Positions 26,501 to 37,423 of a DNA stretch of 64,000 nt are shown one piece after another. Position 1 is the stretch's first letter. Every line of letters begins with the position of its first letter. Both the position numbers and the translations under genes were made by a program. Location of the stretch: NCBI RefSeq assembly GCF_003012705.1, contig NZ_PXYL01000005.1, positions 248,001 to 312,000 of the forward strand, read 5' to 3'. Source of the DNA: Pseudaminobacter soli (ex Li et al. 2025) (GTDB lineage: Bacteria; Pseudomonadota; Alphaproteobacteria; Rhizobiales; Rhizobiaceae). The notes below the pieces were generated by a model. That model ran no database searches. It worked only from the letters and a program-made list of their open reading frames with translations, and had not been told where the DNA came from.

Positions 26501-27313
26501 ATGCCGGCCCCTCGCAATAGTTTCAAACAGGCGCTTCGGGACGGCCGGACGCAGATCGGCATGTGGCTTGCGCTCGCCAGCCCCTACACTGCCGAAATCT
26601 GCGCCGGAGCCGGGTTCGACTGGCTGGTCCTCGACGCCGAACACGCACCCAACGACATCCCCTTGCTGCTGTCGCAGCTTCAGGCGTTGGCCGCCTCGAG
26701 CAGCCACGCGGTGGTGCGGCCGCCAATCGGCGAAGCTTGGCTGATCAAGCAGATCCTCGACATCGGCGCCCAGACGCTACTGGTGCCGATGGTCGAAAGC
26801 GGCGAGCAGGCGCGCGCCTTGGTGCGGGCTACCCGCTATCCACCGCACGGCATGCGCGGCGTGGGCGCGGCCCTTGCGCGCGCCTCCGCCTTCAACCGCA
26901 TTCCGGATTATCTGCAGAGTGCCAACGACGAGATCTGCTTGCTGCTGCAGGTCGAGAGCCGGGCGGGACTTGCCGCCCTCGACGACATCGCCTCGACCGA
27001 AGGCGTCGATGGGGTCTTCATTGGCCCTGCTGATCTCGCCGCCGACATGGGGTATCTCGGCAAGCCCGGTGCGCCGGAAGTGCAACAAGCACTTGAAGCC
27101 GCCCTCACCCGCATCCGCTCGCATGGCAAGGCCGCCGGCATCCTGACCTCCGACCAGACGCTCGCCCGCCGCTATGTCGAACTGGGGGCGAGTTTCGTCG
27201 CCGTCGGCAGCGATGTGGGGCTTCTGGTGGCGGCGACGACGAACCTTCGCGCCAGCTTTGCGGGCGCCGAAAAGCAGCCGTCGCACAGCGAAAGCAAGGG
27301 CGCCGTCTACTGA
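26501..27313 (+). CDS. hpaI: 4-hydroxy-2-oxoheptanedioate aldolase
   Basis: 270 residues. Class II pyruvate aldolase of the HpcH/HpaI family: [12 protein letters not shown] near residue 43, the Arg in VVRPPIG, and [16 protein letters not shown] near the C-terminus. It cleaves the product of HpaH to pyruvate and succinic semialdehyde. Last gene of the operon, followed by a clear intrinsic terminator. Confidence 0.93.
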   Translation: MPAPRNSFKQALRDGRTQIGMWLALASPYTAEICAGAGFDWLVLDAEHAPNDIPLLLSQLQALAASSSHAVVRPPIGEAWLIKQILDIGAQTLLVPMVESGEQARALVRATRYPPHGMRGVGAALARASAFNRIPDYLQSANDEICLLLQVESRAGLAALDDIASTEGVDGVFIGPADLAADMGYLGKPGAPEVQQALEAALTRIRSHGKAAGILTSDQTLARRYVELGASFVAVGSDVGLLVAATTNLRASFAGAEKQPSHSESKGAVY

Positions 27314-27367
27314 CTTTGATCGAACTGCCCCAGGCGCACTTCAATGCGCCCCTACGCATCACCTGTC

Positions 27368-28535
<1,168 letters not shown>

Positions 28536-28543
<8 letters not shown>

Positions 28544-29678
28544 CTTTCGAAATCCTGTCCCACTGCTTGTTCCAAGCGTCTTCGTTGGTTGCCCAGTAGA
28601 CCGGATCGGCGAAGGTCAGCGCCTTCATCGAGCCGGTCGGGTCGAAGGCGGGCAGCGTCGGGATCTTGTCGCCGAGCTTGACCTTGGTCGGGTCGAGCGA
28701 CGGCGGATAGTTCTGGCCTTCGGCAACCGCAATCGAGGTGGCGGGCTCGAGCATGAAGTTGATCAGTTCCTCGCACTCGGGCATCGGCGAGCCCTTGAGG
28801 ACCAGCATATCCTCCATCCAGGCATAGGAGCCCTTCGGGTCGATATAGCCGATCGGATGGCCCTGCTGCTGCAGCGCAGCGACGCGGCCGGACCAGGCGT
28901 CCGTGACAACGATCTCGCCCTTGGAAAGCAGGTCCATCAGCTCGGCGCCCGAGCTCCAGAACTTCTTGGCGAGGTCCCGGTTCTCGCGCACCTTCGCCCA
29001 GACGGCATCCATGTCCTGGATGTTGTTGGGGTCCTGGCCGCTCTGCAGCGCCGCATACCACACGCGCGTGGTCATGTCGGAATAGCCGCCCACCTTGCCG
29101 GCATACTTCTTGTCGAATAGCAGGCCGACGCCCTTTTCCTTGGCCTCGTCGTCCGAGATGACCTTGTTGTTATAGGCGATACCGGTGGTGCCGTAGTCGT
29201 AAGGCACAGCCGAGATCTTGGGCGTGATCTTGCGGAAGGGCTCGATCATCGGCGCCAGAACATTCGCCATATTGGGAATGTTGGCCTCGTTGATCTCCGA
29301 GTTCACGCCGGCATTCACGTATTTGATGTAGTAGTTCACGCCCGAAGAATGGATGACCTGGAAGTCGCCCGGCTTCGAGGTCTTGATCTTGGTGATGATC
29401 TCGTCCTCGTCGCCGAAGGTGCCCTGCACCACCTTGATGCCGGTCTTCTGGGTGTATGCCTGGAAGGCGTATTTATCGATCGCCTCCTGCACCACGCCGC
29501 CCCAACCGTCGAAGCGCACCTCGGTCGCGGCTGCCAGCGCGCGGCCGATCCAGGGCGTGGAAAGTCCCACCGAGGCGGCTGCGGCCGCCGTCAGGGTCAG
29601 GAAGGAGCGGCGGCTGATGTCGCCGTTCCCATATCGCTCGTTCAGTCGTTCAAGTCTCTTCGTGGTCGAAATTTTCAT
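28536..29678 (-). CDS. ABC transporter binding protein, spermidine/putrescine type, Tat-exported
   Basis: 380 residues. The N-terminus carries a twin-arginine signal (ISRRSFLTLTAAAAASVGL) ending near residue 50, so folded export is predicted. The mature part (VRFDGWGGVVQEAIDKYAF) is of the family 1 polyamine/iron-type binding proteins. RBS GGGGAACG. Third gene of the operon, its ATG overlapping the permease stop. Ligand unknown; closeness to the hpa operon might mean an aromatic amine or acid, but that is weak. Confidence 0.86.
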
Positions 29679-30520
29679 TATGCGTTCCCCTTTGCATCGA
29701 CGCGTTTTCTCAACCGGGTAAGGCCTTGCAACATGAGCCCGCCGACCAGCGGAATGCCGACGGTCACGAGGATCATGACCGTGCCGAGGGCATTGATCTC
29801 CGGGCTTATCGAAATCTTGAGCATCGACAGGATCTGGGTCGGCATCGTCTCGACGCCGGCCGGCCGCCAGAACAGGCTCGCCGAAGTGTTGTCGAAGGAG
29901 ATGGTGAAGGCCAGGAGCGCGCTGGCGACGACCGCCGGGATGAGCAGCGGCAGCGTGATCTCGCGGAACGACGAGATGCGCGACGCCCCCAGCGACAACG
30001 CCGCCTCCTCATAGGTACGCCTGATGCCAACCATGCGCGCCTGGGTGATCAGCACCACATAGGGCAACGCAAGCAGGATATGCCCGAGTAGCAAAAGCCC
30101 CATGCTGCGCGGCTGATCGACCGCCTTGATAAGCACCAGCAGCCCGACGCCCAGGATCGTCTCGGGCACCAGCGCGGGCAGAATGACCAGCGTGCCGAAG
30201 GTCGCCTTGCCGGGAAACTCGAAGCGAACCAGGGCATAGGCCGTGATGATGCCGAGCAGCGTCGTGACCGCCGCCGTGACGAACGCGATCCACATCGAGG
30301 TCCTGAAAGCGGTAAGCACCTGCTCGTTGGACAAAAGCTTGGCATACCACTGCAGGCTGAAGCCGGTGAGCGGGAAGCCGCCGAACATCGAGGCGTTGAA
30401 GGACAGCACAACAGTGGCGATGATCGGCGCGAACATGAAGATGTAGACGCAAAGCGTGATGAAGCCGGTCAGCCGCCAGGCCCATCGCCCTTCCTTGTCC
30501 TGATGTTGCCCCGCGATCAT
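29678..30520 (-). CDS. ABC transporter permease, PotC type
   Basis: 280 residues, six predicted helices. Coupling loop EEAALSLGASRISSFREITLPL matches the EAA motif (cut: AALSLGASRISSFREITLPL). It begins inside the end of the first permease gene (4-base overlap) and ends at the binding-protein start. Inner-membrane half of the importer. Confidence 0.88.
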   Translation of the reverse strand: MIAGQHQDKEGRWAWRLTGFITLCVYIFMFAPIIATVVLSFNASMFGGFPLTGFSLQWYAKLLSNEQVLTAFRTSMWIAFVTAAVTTLLGIITAYALVRFEFPGKATFGTLVILPALVPETILGVGLLVLIKAVDQPRSMGLLLLGHILLALPYVVLITQARMVGIRRTYEEAALSLGASRISSFREITLPLLIPAVVASALLAFTISFDNTSASLFWRPAGVETMPTQILSMLKISISPEINALGTVMILVTVGIPLVGGLMLQGLTRLRKRVDAKGNA

Positions 30521-31401
30521 CCTCCGAGCCCCTTCACAATCTGGGACATGCCCATGTAGCGGGTATAGGCGGCCGCAAAGCAGCCGAGCACGACGAACAG
30601 CACAATGGAGAGTGTGGCGCCCATCGGCCAGTTAAGCTGGCCCATGATGGTGTCGTAGATCAGGTTGCCGAACAGCGCATCGCGCCCCGAGCCGAGCAGC
30701 TGCGGCGTCACATAGCTGCCGGCAGCGAGCACGAAGCAGAGCAGCAGGCCGGCTCCGAGCCCAGGCAACGACAGCGGCAGCGTGACCTCACGGAACGCCT
30801 GCGCGCTGGTGCAGCCCATGGACCGAGCTGCGGAAATCAGCGTGCGGTCGATGCTTTCGAGGCTCACATAGACGTTGAGGATCATGTAGGGCAGCAGGAA
30901 ATGCAGGAGCCCCATGATCACCGCGCCCTCGGTGTAGAGCATCTGCAACGGCTGGTCGATCAGGCCGAGCTTGAGCAGCGTGACGTTGATGATCCCCTGC
31001 TCGCCCAGGATATGGATCCACGAGAAGGTGCGGATGGTGAAACTGATCCAGAACGGCACGATGAGCAGCAGAAGCAGCAGCCATTTATGCCGGAAGGTCG
31101 TCGCCCAGATGAAATAGGCAGGGAAATAGCCGAGAACCGCGCAGATGATCGCGGTCATGGCACCGACGCGAACGGTCTTCAGCAGGAAGCCGTGATAGTA
31201 GCTGTCGGTGAGGAATTCCTTCCAGTTGGCAAAGGTCAGCGCGCTCGTCTCGACGCCTGCCGTAACGAAGGTGAAGAAGGTATAGACCCCCATCACGGCG
31301 ATCGGTAGCAGCAGGAACAGAAGAAGCAGCAATAACACCGGCGCAACCAGCATCCACGCCAGCCGCGGGTCGTACAGTTTCCAACCTTTGGTCATGCCCA
31401 T
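30517..31401 (-). CDS. ABC transporter permease, PotB type
   Basis: 294 residues, six predicted helices, with a coupling loop near AARSMGCTSAQAFREVTLPL. First gene of the operon (31401 to 27368 on the minus strand). ATG 31401 reads MGMTKGWKLYDPRLAW. All four genes overlap by a few bases, so one transcript is very likely. No regulator gene is adjacent. Confidence 0.87.
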   Translation of the reverse strand: MGMTKGWKLYDPRLAWMLVAPVLLLLLLFLLLPIAVMGVYTFFTFVTAGVETSALTFANWKEFLTDSYYHGFLLKTVRVGAMTAIICAVLGYFPAYFIWATTFRHKWLLLLLLIVPFWISFTIRTFSWIHILGEQGIINVTLLKLGLIDQPLQMLYTEGAVIMGLLHFLLPYMILNVYVSLESIDRTLISAARSMGCTSAQAFREVTLPLSLPGLGAGLLLCFVLAAGSYVTPQLLGSGRDALFGNLIYDTIMGQLNWPMGATLSIVLFVVLGCFAAAYTRYMGMSQIVKGLGG

Positions 31402-31596
31402 TCAGTTCATGCTGCGCTGTCATGGCAGCGCTTTGTTATGTTCCCGGAACTGAGATTGGGCGATTGGCGGTCCGATGTCTACTGCCCGAATGAAGATTTT
31501 CTCACTCTTTGGAAAGTGATGCGGCGGGGCATCATAGCCCCCGGTCGAGCGAACGCGCCGAAACCTTCGGATCGCATGAAAAAAAGAAAACCGCAT

Positions 31597-31610
31597 TTGA
31601 TGTGGCGCAA
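31597..31610 (+). promoter_or_regulatory. Candidate FixK/FNR-type box upstream of phosphoketolase
   Basis: TTGATGTGGCGCAA fits the rhizobial FixK2 pattern TTG(A/C)-N6-(T/G)CAA. It lies 64 bases before the phosphoketolase ATG; a possible -10 (TATTCT) at 31625-31630 puts the box about where an FNR-class activator sits. The rest of the 273-base gap 31402-31674 shows no gene I can support. Confidence 0.5.
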
Positions 31611-31674
31611 AGCGTCCGCTGACCTATTCTAGCAGTCTGTCCGCAGAACCTCGGTCAAAGTGGAGGACACCGGT

Positions 31675-34068
31675 ATGGGACAGCTTGCTCCAAACGTCCG
31701 GCGTGGCGCGCTCGATGCGAAAGAACTCGAGCTTATTCAGCGCTACTGGCAGGCGGCCAACTACCTTTCGGTCGGCCAGATCTACCTGCTCGGCAATCCG
31801 TTGCTGCGGGAACCGCTGAAGCCGGAACACATCAAGCCGCGCCTGCTCGGGCACTGGGGCACCACGCCCGGCCTCAATTTCACTTACGCGCACCTCAACC
31901 GGGTCATCCGAGCTCGCGATCTCGACATGATCTATATCTGCGGGCCCGGTCACGGCGGCCCCGGCATGGTCGCCAACACCTATCTCGAGGGCACATATAC
32001 CGAAATCTACCCGGAGATCGGCCGCGACGTGGGCGGCATGCGCAAGCTGTTCCGGCAGTTTTCCTTCCCGGGCGGCATCCCCAGCCATGTCGCCCCAGAG
32101 ACGCCGGGCTCGATCCATGAAGGTGGAGAGCTGGGCTATGCGCTGGTCCATGCCTATGGCGCGGCTTTCGACAATCCCGACCTGATCGTCGCCTGCGTGA
32201 TCGGCGACGGCGAGGCCGAGACAGGCACGCTGGCGGCTTCCTGGCATTCCAACAAGTTCCTCAACCCGGTCCATGACGGCGCGGTGCTGCCAATCCTGCA
32301 TCTCAACGGCTACAAGATCGCCAACCCCACGATCCTCGCCCGCATGCCGAAGGACGAGCTCGAGAGCCTGATGTGGGGCTATGGCTACGAGCCCTTCTTC
32401 GTCGAGGGCGAAGATCCGAACGAGATGCACCTGGAAATGGCCACGACGCTGGACGTCGTGCTGACCCGCATCAAGGAGATCCAGCGCGAGGCCCGCGGGC
32501 CGGGCAAGGCATCGCGCGCGCCGCGCTGGCCGATGATCGTCCTCAGAAGTCCCAAGGGCTGGACCGGTCCCAAGGAGGTGGATGGCAAGAAGGTCGAAGG
32601 CTTCTGGCGCTCGCACCAGGTGCCGATCACCGACCCGCGCAACAACCCAGAGCACCTGCACCTCCTTGAGAAATGGATGCGCAGCTATGAGCCGGAAAAA
32701 CTGTTCGACAAGAACGGGCGCCTGATCGACGATCTGCAGGCGCTGCCGCCCCAGGGCGAGCGCCGCATGGGCGCCAATCCGCATGCCAATGGCGGCCTGC
32801 TCAAGCAGGATCTGGAGATGCCGGATTTCCGCAAGCTGGCGGTCAAGGTCGACAGGCCGGGCCGCTCGCAAGCCGAATCCACGCGCGTCATGGGCCGGCT
32901 GCTCGAACAGGTGATGAGCCTCAATGCCGTCGCCCGCAATTTCAGGCTGATGGGTCCCGACGAGACCGCCTCCAACCGCCTCGACGCCGTCTTCGACATC
33001 ACCGACCGCGTCTGGATGGAGGAGATCGAGCCCTATGACGAACATCTCGCCCATGAGGGGCGCGTCATGGAGGTGCTGAGCGAGAACCTTTGCCAGGGCT
33101 GGCTGGAGGGCTACCTGCTCACCGGCCGCCACGGCTTCTTCTCCTGCTATGAGGCCTTCATCCACATCGTGGACGCCATGTTCAACCAGCATGCGAAATG
33201 GCTGGACGCGTCGCGCAAGCTTACCTGGCGCAAGCCGATCGCCTCGCTGAACTATCTCCTGACCTCGCATGTCTGGCGGCAGGACCACAACGGCTTCAGC
33301 CATCAGGACCCTGGCTTCGTCGACCTTGTCACGAACAAGAAGGCGGATGTCGTCCGCGTTTACCTGCCGCCGGACGCGAACACTTTGCTCTGGGTCACCG
33401 ACCACTGCCTGCGGACCTACAACCGCATCAACGTGATCGTTGCCGGCAAGCAGCCACAGCTGCAATGGCTCGACATGGACACAGCCATCGCCCATTGCGA
33501 GGCCGGCGTGGGCATCTGGAAGTGGGCCGGAACCGAAAGCGAGGAAGCCGAGCCGGATGTGGTGATGGCCTGCGCAGGCGATGTGCCGACGCTGGAGACC
33601 CTCGCCGCAGTCGACCTGCTGCGCAGTGAACTGCCGGACCTCAGGATCCGAGTGGTCAATGTGGTGGACCTGATGGCCCTGCAGCCGCAGATCGAGCACC
33701 CGCACGGACTGACCGATGACGAGTTCGATGCGCTGTTCACGAAGGACAGGCCGGTCATCTTCGCCTATCACGGCTACCCGTTCCTCATCCATCGGCTGAC
33801 CTATCGGCGCAGGAACCACCCGAACATCCATGTGCGCGGGTTCAAGGAGGAAGGCACCACGACGACGCCCTTCGACATGGCGGTGATGAACGATCTCGAT
33901 CGCTATCACCTTGCCATCGAGGCGATCAACCGGATGAGCCGGCAGAGCGAAAAGGCGGCGGACGCCAAGCGGCGTTTCGAAGAGAAACTGGCAGAGCACC
34001 GGCAGTATGTCTGCAGGGAAGGACAGGACATGCCCGAGGTGCGCAACTGGGTCTGGCCCTATGGCTGA
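31675..34068 (+). CDS. xfp: Xylulose-5-phosphate/fructose-6-phosphate phosphoketolase
   Basis: 797 residues, full length. Thiamine-diphosphate enzyme: [19 protein letters not shown] (cut: [17 protein letters not shown]) and the cofactor motif [20 protein letters not shown], cut to GDGEAETG plus WHSNKFLN. It splits xylulose-5-P (or fructose-6-P) with phosphate to acetyl phosphate and a smaller sugar phosphate. RBS GTGGAGGACACC before ATG 31675. The next gene, acetate kinase, overlaps its stop by 8 bases, so the two steps from sugar phosphate to acetate plus ATP are coupled. Confidence 0.94.
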   Translation: MGQLAPNVRRGALDAKELELIQRYWQAANYLSVGQIYLLGNPLLREPLKPEHIKPRLLGHWGTTPGLNFTYAHLNRVIRARDLDMIYICGPGHGGPGMVANTYLEGTYTEIYPEIGRDVGGMRKLFRQFSFPGGIPSHVAPETPGSIHEGGELGYALVHAYGAAFDNPDLIVACVIGDGEAETGTLAASWHSNKFLNPVHDGAVLPILHLNGYKIANPTILARMPKDELESLMWGYGYEPFFVEGEDPNEMHLEMATTLDVVLTRIKEIQREARGPGKASRAPRWPMIVLRSPKGWTGPKEVDGKKVEGFWRSHQVPITDPRNNPEHLHLLEKWMRSYEPEKLFDKNGRLIDDLQALPPQGERRMGANPHANGGLLKQDLEMPDFRKLAVKVDRPGRSQAESTRVMGRLLEQVMSLNAVARNFRLMGPDETASNRLDAVFDITDRVWMEEIEPYDEHLAHEGRVMEVLSENLCQGWLEGYLLTGRHGFFSCYEAFIHIVDAMFNQHAKWLDASRKLTWRKPIASLNYLLTSHVWRQDHNGFSHQDPGFVDLVTNKKADVVRVYLPPDANTLLWVTDHCLRTYNRINVIVAGKQPQLQWLDMDTAIAHCEAGVGIWKWAGTESEEAEPDVVMACAGDVPTLETLAAVDLLRSELPDLRIRVVNVVDLMALQPQIEHPHGLTDDEFDALFTKDRPVIFAYHGYPFLIHRLTYRRRNHPNIHVRGFKEEGTTTTPFDMAVMNDLDRYHLAIEAINRMSRQSEKAADAKRRFEEKLAEHRQYVCREGQDMPEVRNWVWPYG

Positions 34069-35326
34069 GGCGCATCCCGCCCGCGATCCGGGAGCCGGCA
34101 AATTGGCCATACTGACCTTGAACGCCGGCTCATCGAGCCTGAAATTCGGCCTCTACCAAGTCGAGCCCGATGGCAAGATCGAGCAGCGCCTGAGAGGCGT
34201 GTTCGAGAGCCTCTCGGACACGCCGCGCTTTTCCGTGAAGGATGCAACGGGCAAGCTTTTGGTCGACAAATCACTGACCGCGGTCTCGCCGCCGACCGAG
34301 ACGCTGCTGCGCGAACTCATCGTGGTGCTCGATCCCTTCCTCGGCAGTGAGCGTTTGGAGGCGGTGGGGCATCGCATCGTTCATGGCGGCAGCCGCTTCG
34401 TAAAACCCACCCGCCTGACAGACGACATCCTGAAAGAGCTCGAAGCGCTGACGCCCATCGCGCCGCTGCACCAGCCGGCGAGCCTGCGGCCGGTGAAGGC
34501 CTTTCTCGCGCTGCGGCCGGACATCCCCCAGATCGGCTGCTTCGACACGGCATTCCACAGCACGCTGAAGTCGCCGGCCAACCGCTATGCCATACCGCGC
34601 GAATATGAGCAGATGGGCATCCGCCGTTATGGCTTCCACGGCCTGTCCTACGAATTCATCGCCACGCGCCTGGCCGAAATCTCGCCAGGGCTTGCCGCGA
34701 AGAAGACTGTGGCAGCGCATCTCGGCGCCGGATGCAGCCTGTGCGCCATGCAGAACGGCAAAAGCATCGACACCACCATGGGCTTCACCGCGCTCGATGG
34801 GCTGATGATGGCGACCCGGTCGGGCGCCATCGACCCGGGCATCATCCTCTATCTGCAACAGGCGCTCGGCCTGTCGTCCGGCGATGTCGAGCAGATGCTT
34901 TACTATCGCTCCGGCCTGTTGGGGGTATCCGGCATTTCCGGTGATGTCCGGCTGTTGCTGGCCAGCGACAACCCGCATGCCGCCGAGGCGCTCGACCTTT
35001 TCACCTTCCGCATCGCCCAGGACATCGCGGCAATGGCAAGCACGATGGAAGGGCTGGAATCCCTGGTGTTCACGGCCGGGGTCGGCGAGCATGCCACCAG
35101 TATCCGCGAGGAGATCTGCCGCCGGCTGCGATGGCTGGGCGTGAAGCTCGACAAGAATGAGGCCAGCGGTGAACTGATCAGCAGCCCCGACAGCTCGGTC
35201 GAGGTCCGCGTCATTCCCACCAACGAGGAAATGACCATCGCCCGACAGGCGCACGCCCTGGTCACGGCGCACAGGCGGCACCGATTCGCCAAGCCGATCG
35301 AAGACGAAGGCGAGGCCATGAGGTGA
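34061..35326 (+). CDS. ackA: Acetate kinase
   Basis: 421 residues. ASKHA-fold kinase with [13 protein letters not shown] at the start, [34 protein letters not shown] (cut: [11 protein letters not shown]) and TRSGAIDPG; the more common form of the last is TRSGDIDP, so one acid is replaced by Ala, as in some phosphoketolase-linked copies. It turns acetyl phosphate plus ADP into acetate plus ATP. Start overlaps the xfp stop; an upstream in-frame start at 34007 would overlap too much. Confidence 0.93.
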   Translation: MAEAHPARDPGAGKLAILTLNAGSSSLKFGLYQVEPDGKIEQRLRGVFESLSDTPRFSVKDATGKLLVDKSLTAVSPPTETLLRELIVVLDPFLGSERLEAVGHRIVHGGSRFVKPTRLTDDILKELEALTPIAPLHQPASLRPVKAFLALRPDIPQIGCFDTAFHSTLKSPANRYAIPREYEQMGIRRYGFHGLSYEFIATRLAEISPGLAAKKTVAAHLGAGCSLCAMQNGKSIDTTMGFTALDGLMMATRSGAIDPGIILYLQQALGLSSGDVEQMLYYRSGLLGVSGISGDVRLLLASDNPHAAEALDLFTFRIAQDIAAMASTMEGLESLVFTAGVGEHATSIREEICRRLRWLGVKLDKNEASGELISSPDSSVEVRVIPTNEEMTIARQAHALVTAHRRHRFAKPIEDEGEAMR

Positions 35327-35354
35327 AGCCTCGCAACAAAGTGGTTTCCAGCAG

Positions 35355-37262
35355 ATGAACGAACGCAACTTTCACCTGGCCTTCCTGGCAATCGCAATCG
35401 TCGGCCTGATCGCGGGACTGCTGTCGCCGCTGCTGCACTGGCAGGCCGAAGCCAACCTGATCTGGAGCGTGGCCACGGTGCCCATTATCGTGGCGCTGGC
35501 CGTGTCTATCATTCGCGATTTCTTGATCGGCCGCGTCGGCGTCGACGCCATCGCGCTGGTATCCATGGCGACCGCCGTTGCCATGGGACAGCCCCTCGCG
35601 GGAGTGGTCGTCGCGATCATGTATACCGGCGGCAACGTTCTCGAGGACTACGCCCGCGGCAAGGCCGAACGCGACCTGAAATCGCTGCGCGACCGGACGC
35701 CGCGCGTAGCGCACAAATGGATCGGCGAAGAGCTGGTCGATATCGGCGTCGACGATGTGGCCATCGGCGATCACTTGCTTGTACGCGCCGGCGAACTACT
35801 GCCGGTGGACGGCTACCTCCTCGACCCTCACGCCTCGATCGACGAATCCACTGTTACCGGCGAACCCCTGCCGGTCACGCGCGGCAGCGGCGACCTGCTG
35901 CGCAGCGGCACGGTCAATGCCGGCGAGGCGTTTCGTTTTCGTGCGTCCGCGGCCGCAAGCCAGAGCACCTATGCGGGCATCATCAGGATGGTAGAGGCCG
36001 CCCAGACGGCCAAGTCTCCGTTCATCCGCGTCGCCGACCGTTTCGCGCTCTTCCTTCTGCCCTTCACCCTTATCGTCGCCGGCGCGGCCTGGTGGCTGTC
36101 GGGCGACAAGATCAGGGCGCTGGCGGTCCTGGTCGTCGCTACCCCCTGCCCGCTCATTCTTGCAGCGCCGGTGGCCTTCATCAGCGGCGTCTCGCGCGCG
36201 GCACGCGAAGGCATCCTCATGAAGGGCAGTGCGGCGCTGGAGGCGCTTGCCCAGATACGCACTGCGATCTTCGACAAGACCGGCACGCTGACCGAAGGCG
36301 GAGCGCGGCTCACCAATTTCGAGACCGTACCGGATATCGAACCCGACGAGGCTCTGCGGCTGCTCGCCTCGCTGGAGCAGGCCTCCCACCATGTGCTGGC
36401 CGAAACGCTGATCGAACTTGTCCGCGGCAAAGGGCTGACCCTGTCGCACCCCACCAATGTCCGCGAATTTCGCGGCTCCGGCATTGAAGGCGTCGTTGAC
36501 GGAAGGCACATCCGCGCCGGCTCCCGCACGCTCGTGCTCGGCGATGGGCCGGTGCCCGGCTGGGCAAAAGCGGGAGTTGCCTCGGCCGCCGAACACTCGG
36601 CGCTGGCGATCTACGTTTCCATCGACGGGCGCCTTTCGGCCTTCATCCAGATGGCCGACGCGATCCGCAAGGATGCGCCGGCCGCCCTCAAGCACCTTCG
36701 CGCAGCAGGCATTTCGCGCATCATCATGGTGACCGGCGACGATGCCAAAGCTGCGAATGTGGTCGCCGCCACGCTGAAGCTGGACGATGTCCTGTCCGAC
36801 AGGACGCCGGCCGAGAAAGTCGCAGCGGTGGAAGCCGAACAGGCCCGGCAGCCGTCGATGATGGTCGGCGACGGCATCAACGACGCGCCGGCGCTCGCCG
36901 CCGCAAGCGTTGGCGTCGCCATGGGCGCGCGCGGCGCTACCGCCTCCTCCGAGGCCGCCGATGTCGTCATCCTCGTCGATCGCGTCGACCGCGTCGCCGA
37001 CGCCTTTGCCATTTCGCTGCGCACGCGCAGGATCGCGCTGCAAAGCATCGTGGTGGGGCTCGCGCTTTCGGGGATCGCCATGATCGTCGCCGCCTTCGGT
37101 TACATCACGCCGGTCGCCGGCGCCCTGCTGCAGGAAGTGATCGATATTGCGGTGATCCTCAACGCGCTGCGCGCGCTCCAAGGACCCGGGCCGAAAACAC
37201 CGACCCCCGATGCCTTGCTAAGATTGGAAGAACCTGTGCGTGCGCAAAGCATGGAGCGCTAA
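35355..37262 (+). CDS. P1B-type heavy-metal-transporting ATPase with TPCPL motif
   Basis: 635 residues. Actuator loop VTGEPLP, phosphorylated Asp307 in DKTGTLT, hinge GDGINDAPA, and membrane metal site TPCPL at 263-267 in place of the CPC of Cu or Zn pumps. TPC(P) motifs mark the P1B-5 group, of which the rhizobial Nia Ni/Fe exporter is the known example; Nia carries a C-terminal hemerythrin part that is absent here. There is no N-terminal metal-binding domain. It follows ackA by 28 bases, so it is probably in the same low-oxygen operon. Metal: Ni, Fe or Co are guesses. Confidence 0.87.
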   Translation: MNERNFHLAFLAIAIVGLIAGLLSPLLHWQAEANLIWSVATVPIIVALAVSIIRDFLIGRVGVDAIALVSMATAVAMGQPLAGVVVAIMYTGGNVLEDYARGKAERDLKSLRDRTPRVAHKWIGEELVDIGVDDVAIGDHLLVRAGELLPVDGYLLDPHASIDESTVTGEPLPVTRGSGDLLRSGTVNAGEAFRFRASAAASQSTYAGIIRMVEAAQTAKSPFIRVADRFALFLLPFTLIVAGAAWWLSGDKIRALAVLVVATPCPLILAAPVAFISGVSRAAREGILMKGSAALEALAQIRTAIFDKTGTLTEGGARLTNFETVPDIEPDEALRLLASLEQASHHVLAETLIELVRGKGLTLSHPTNVREFRGSGIEGVVDGRHIRAGSRTLVLGDGPVPGWAKAGVASAAEHSALAIYVSIDGRLSAFIQMADAIRKDAPAALKHLRAAGISRIIMVTGDDAKAANVVAATLKLDDVLSDRTPAEKVAAVEAEQARQPSMMVGDGINDAPALAAASVGVAMGARGATASSEAADVVILVDRVDRVADAFAISLRTRRIALQSIVVGLALSGIAMIVAAFGYITPVAGALLQEVIDIAVILNALRALQGPGPKTPTPDALLRLEEPVRAQSMER

Positions 37263-37263
37263 A

Positions 37264-37327
37264 GCATGATCCCGAACCGGAGGACCGCGTCAGCGAAAAG
37301 TTGCAGACTTTTCGGACAAGATCATGC
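37264..37327. repeat. Rhizobial extragenic palindrome (GCATGATC...GATCATGC)
   Basis: Perfect ends GCATGATC and GATCATGC enclose CCGAA/TTCGG arms and GAAAAGT-like centre. This matches the palindromic element scattered between genes in Mesorhizobium and relatives. It directly follows the ATPase stop. Confidence 0.7.
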
Positions 37328-37374
37328 CTAGAGAGGCGCCCACGCTCCGACGGCGCAGGCTTGCTCCAAAAGAA

Positions 37375-37400
37375 AATAGCCGGCGAAACCGCCGGCTATT
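37375..37400 (-). terminator. Intrinsic terminator of the peptide-use operon
   Basis: AATAGCCGGC-GAAACC-GCCGGCTATT, a perfect 10-bp stem; on the minus strand it is followed by TTTCTTTT. It ends the transcript of the binding-protein gene that stops at 37424. Confidence 0.8.
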
Positions 37401-37423
37401 GAATTACAGTCCTGCCGGAGGCC

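Noticed and set aside
31438-31632. 64-codon frame before phosphoketolase
   Set aside because: It overlaps the candidate FixK box and promoter, has no ribosome site and no family features.
31624-34110. 828-residue open frame on the minus strand
   Set aside because: It is antisense to phosphoketolase, whose thiamine motifs and overlap with ackA are convincing.
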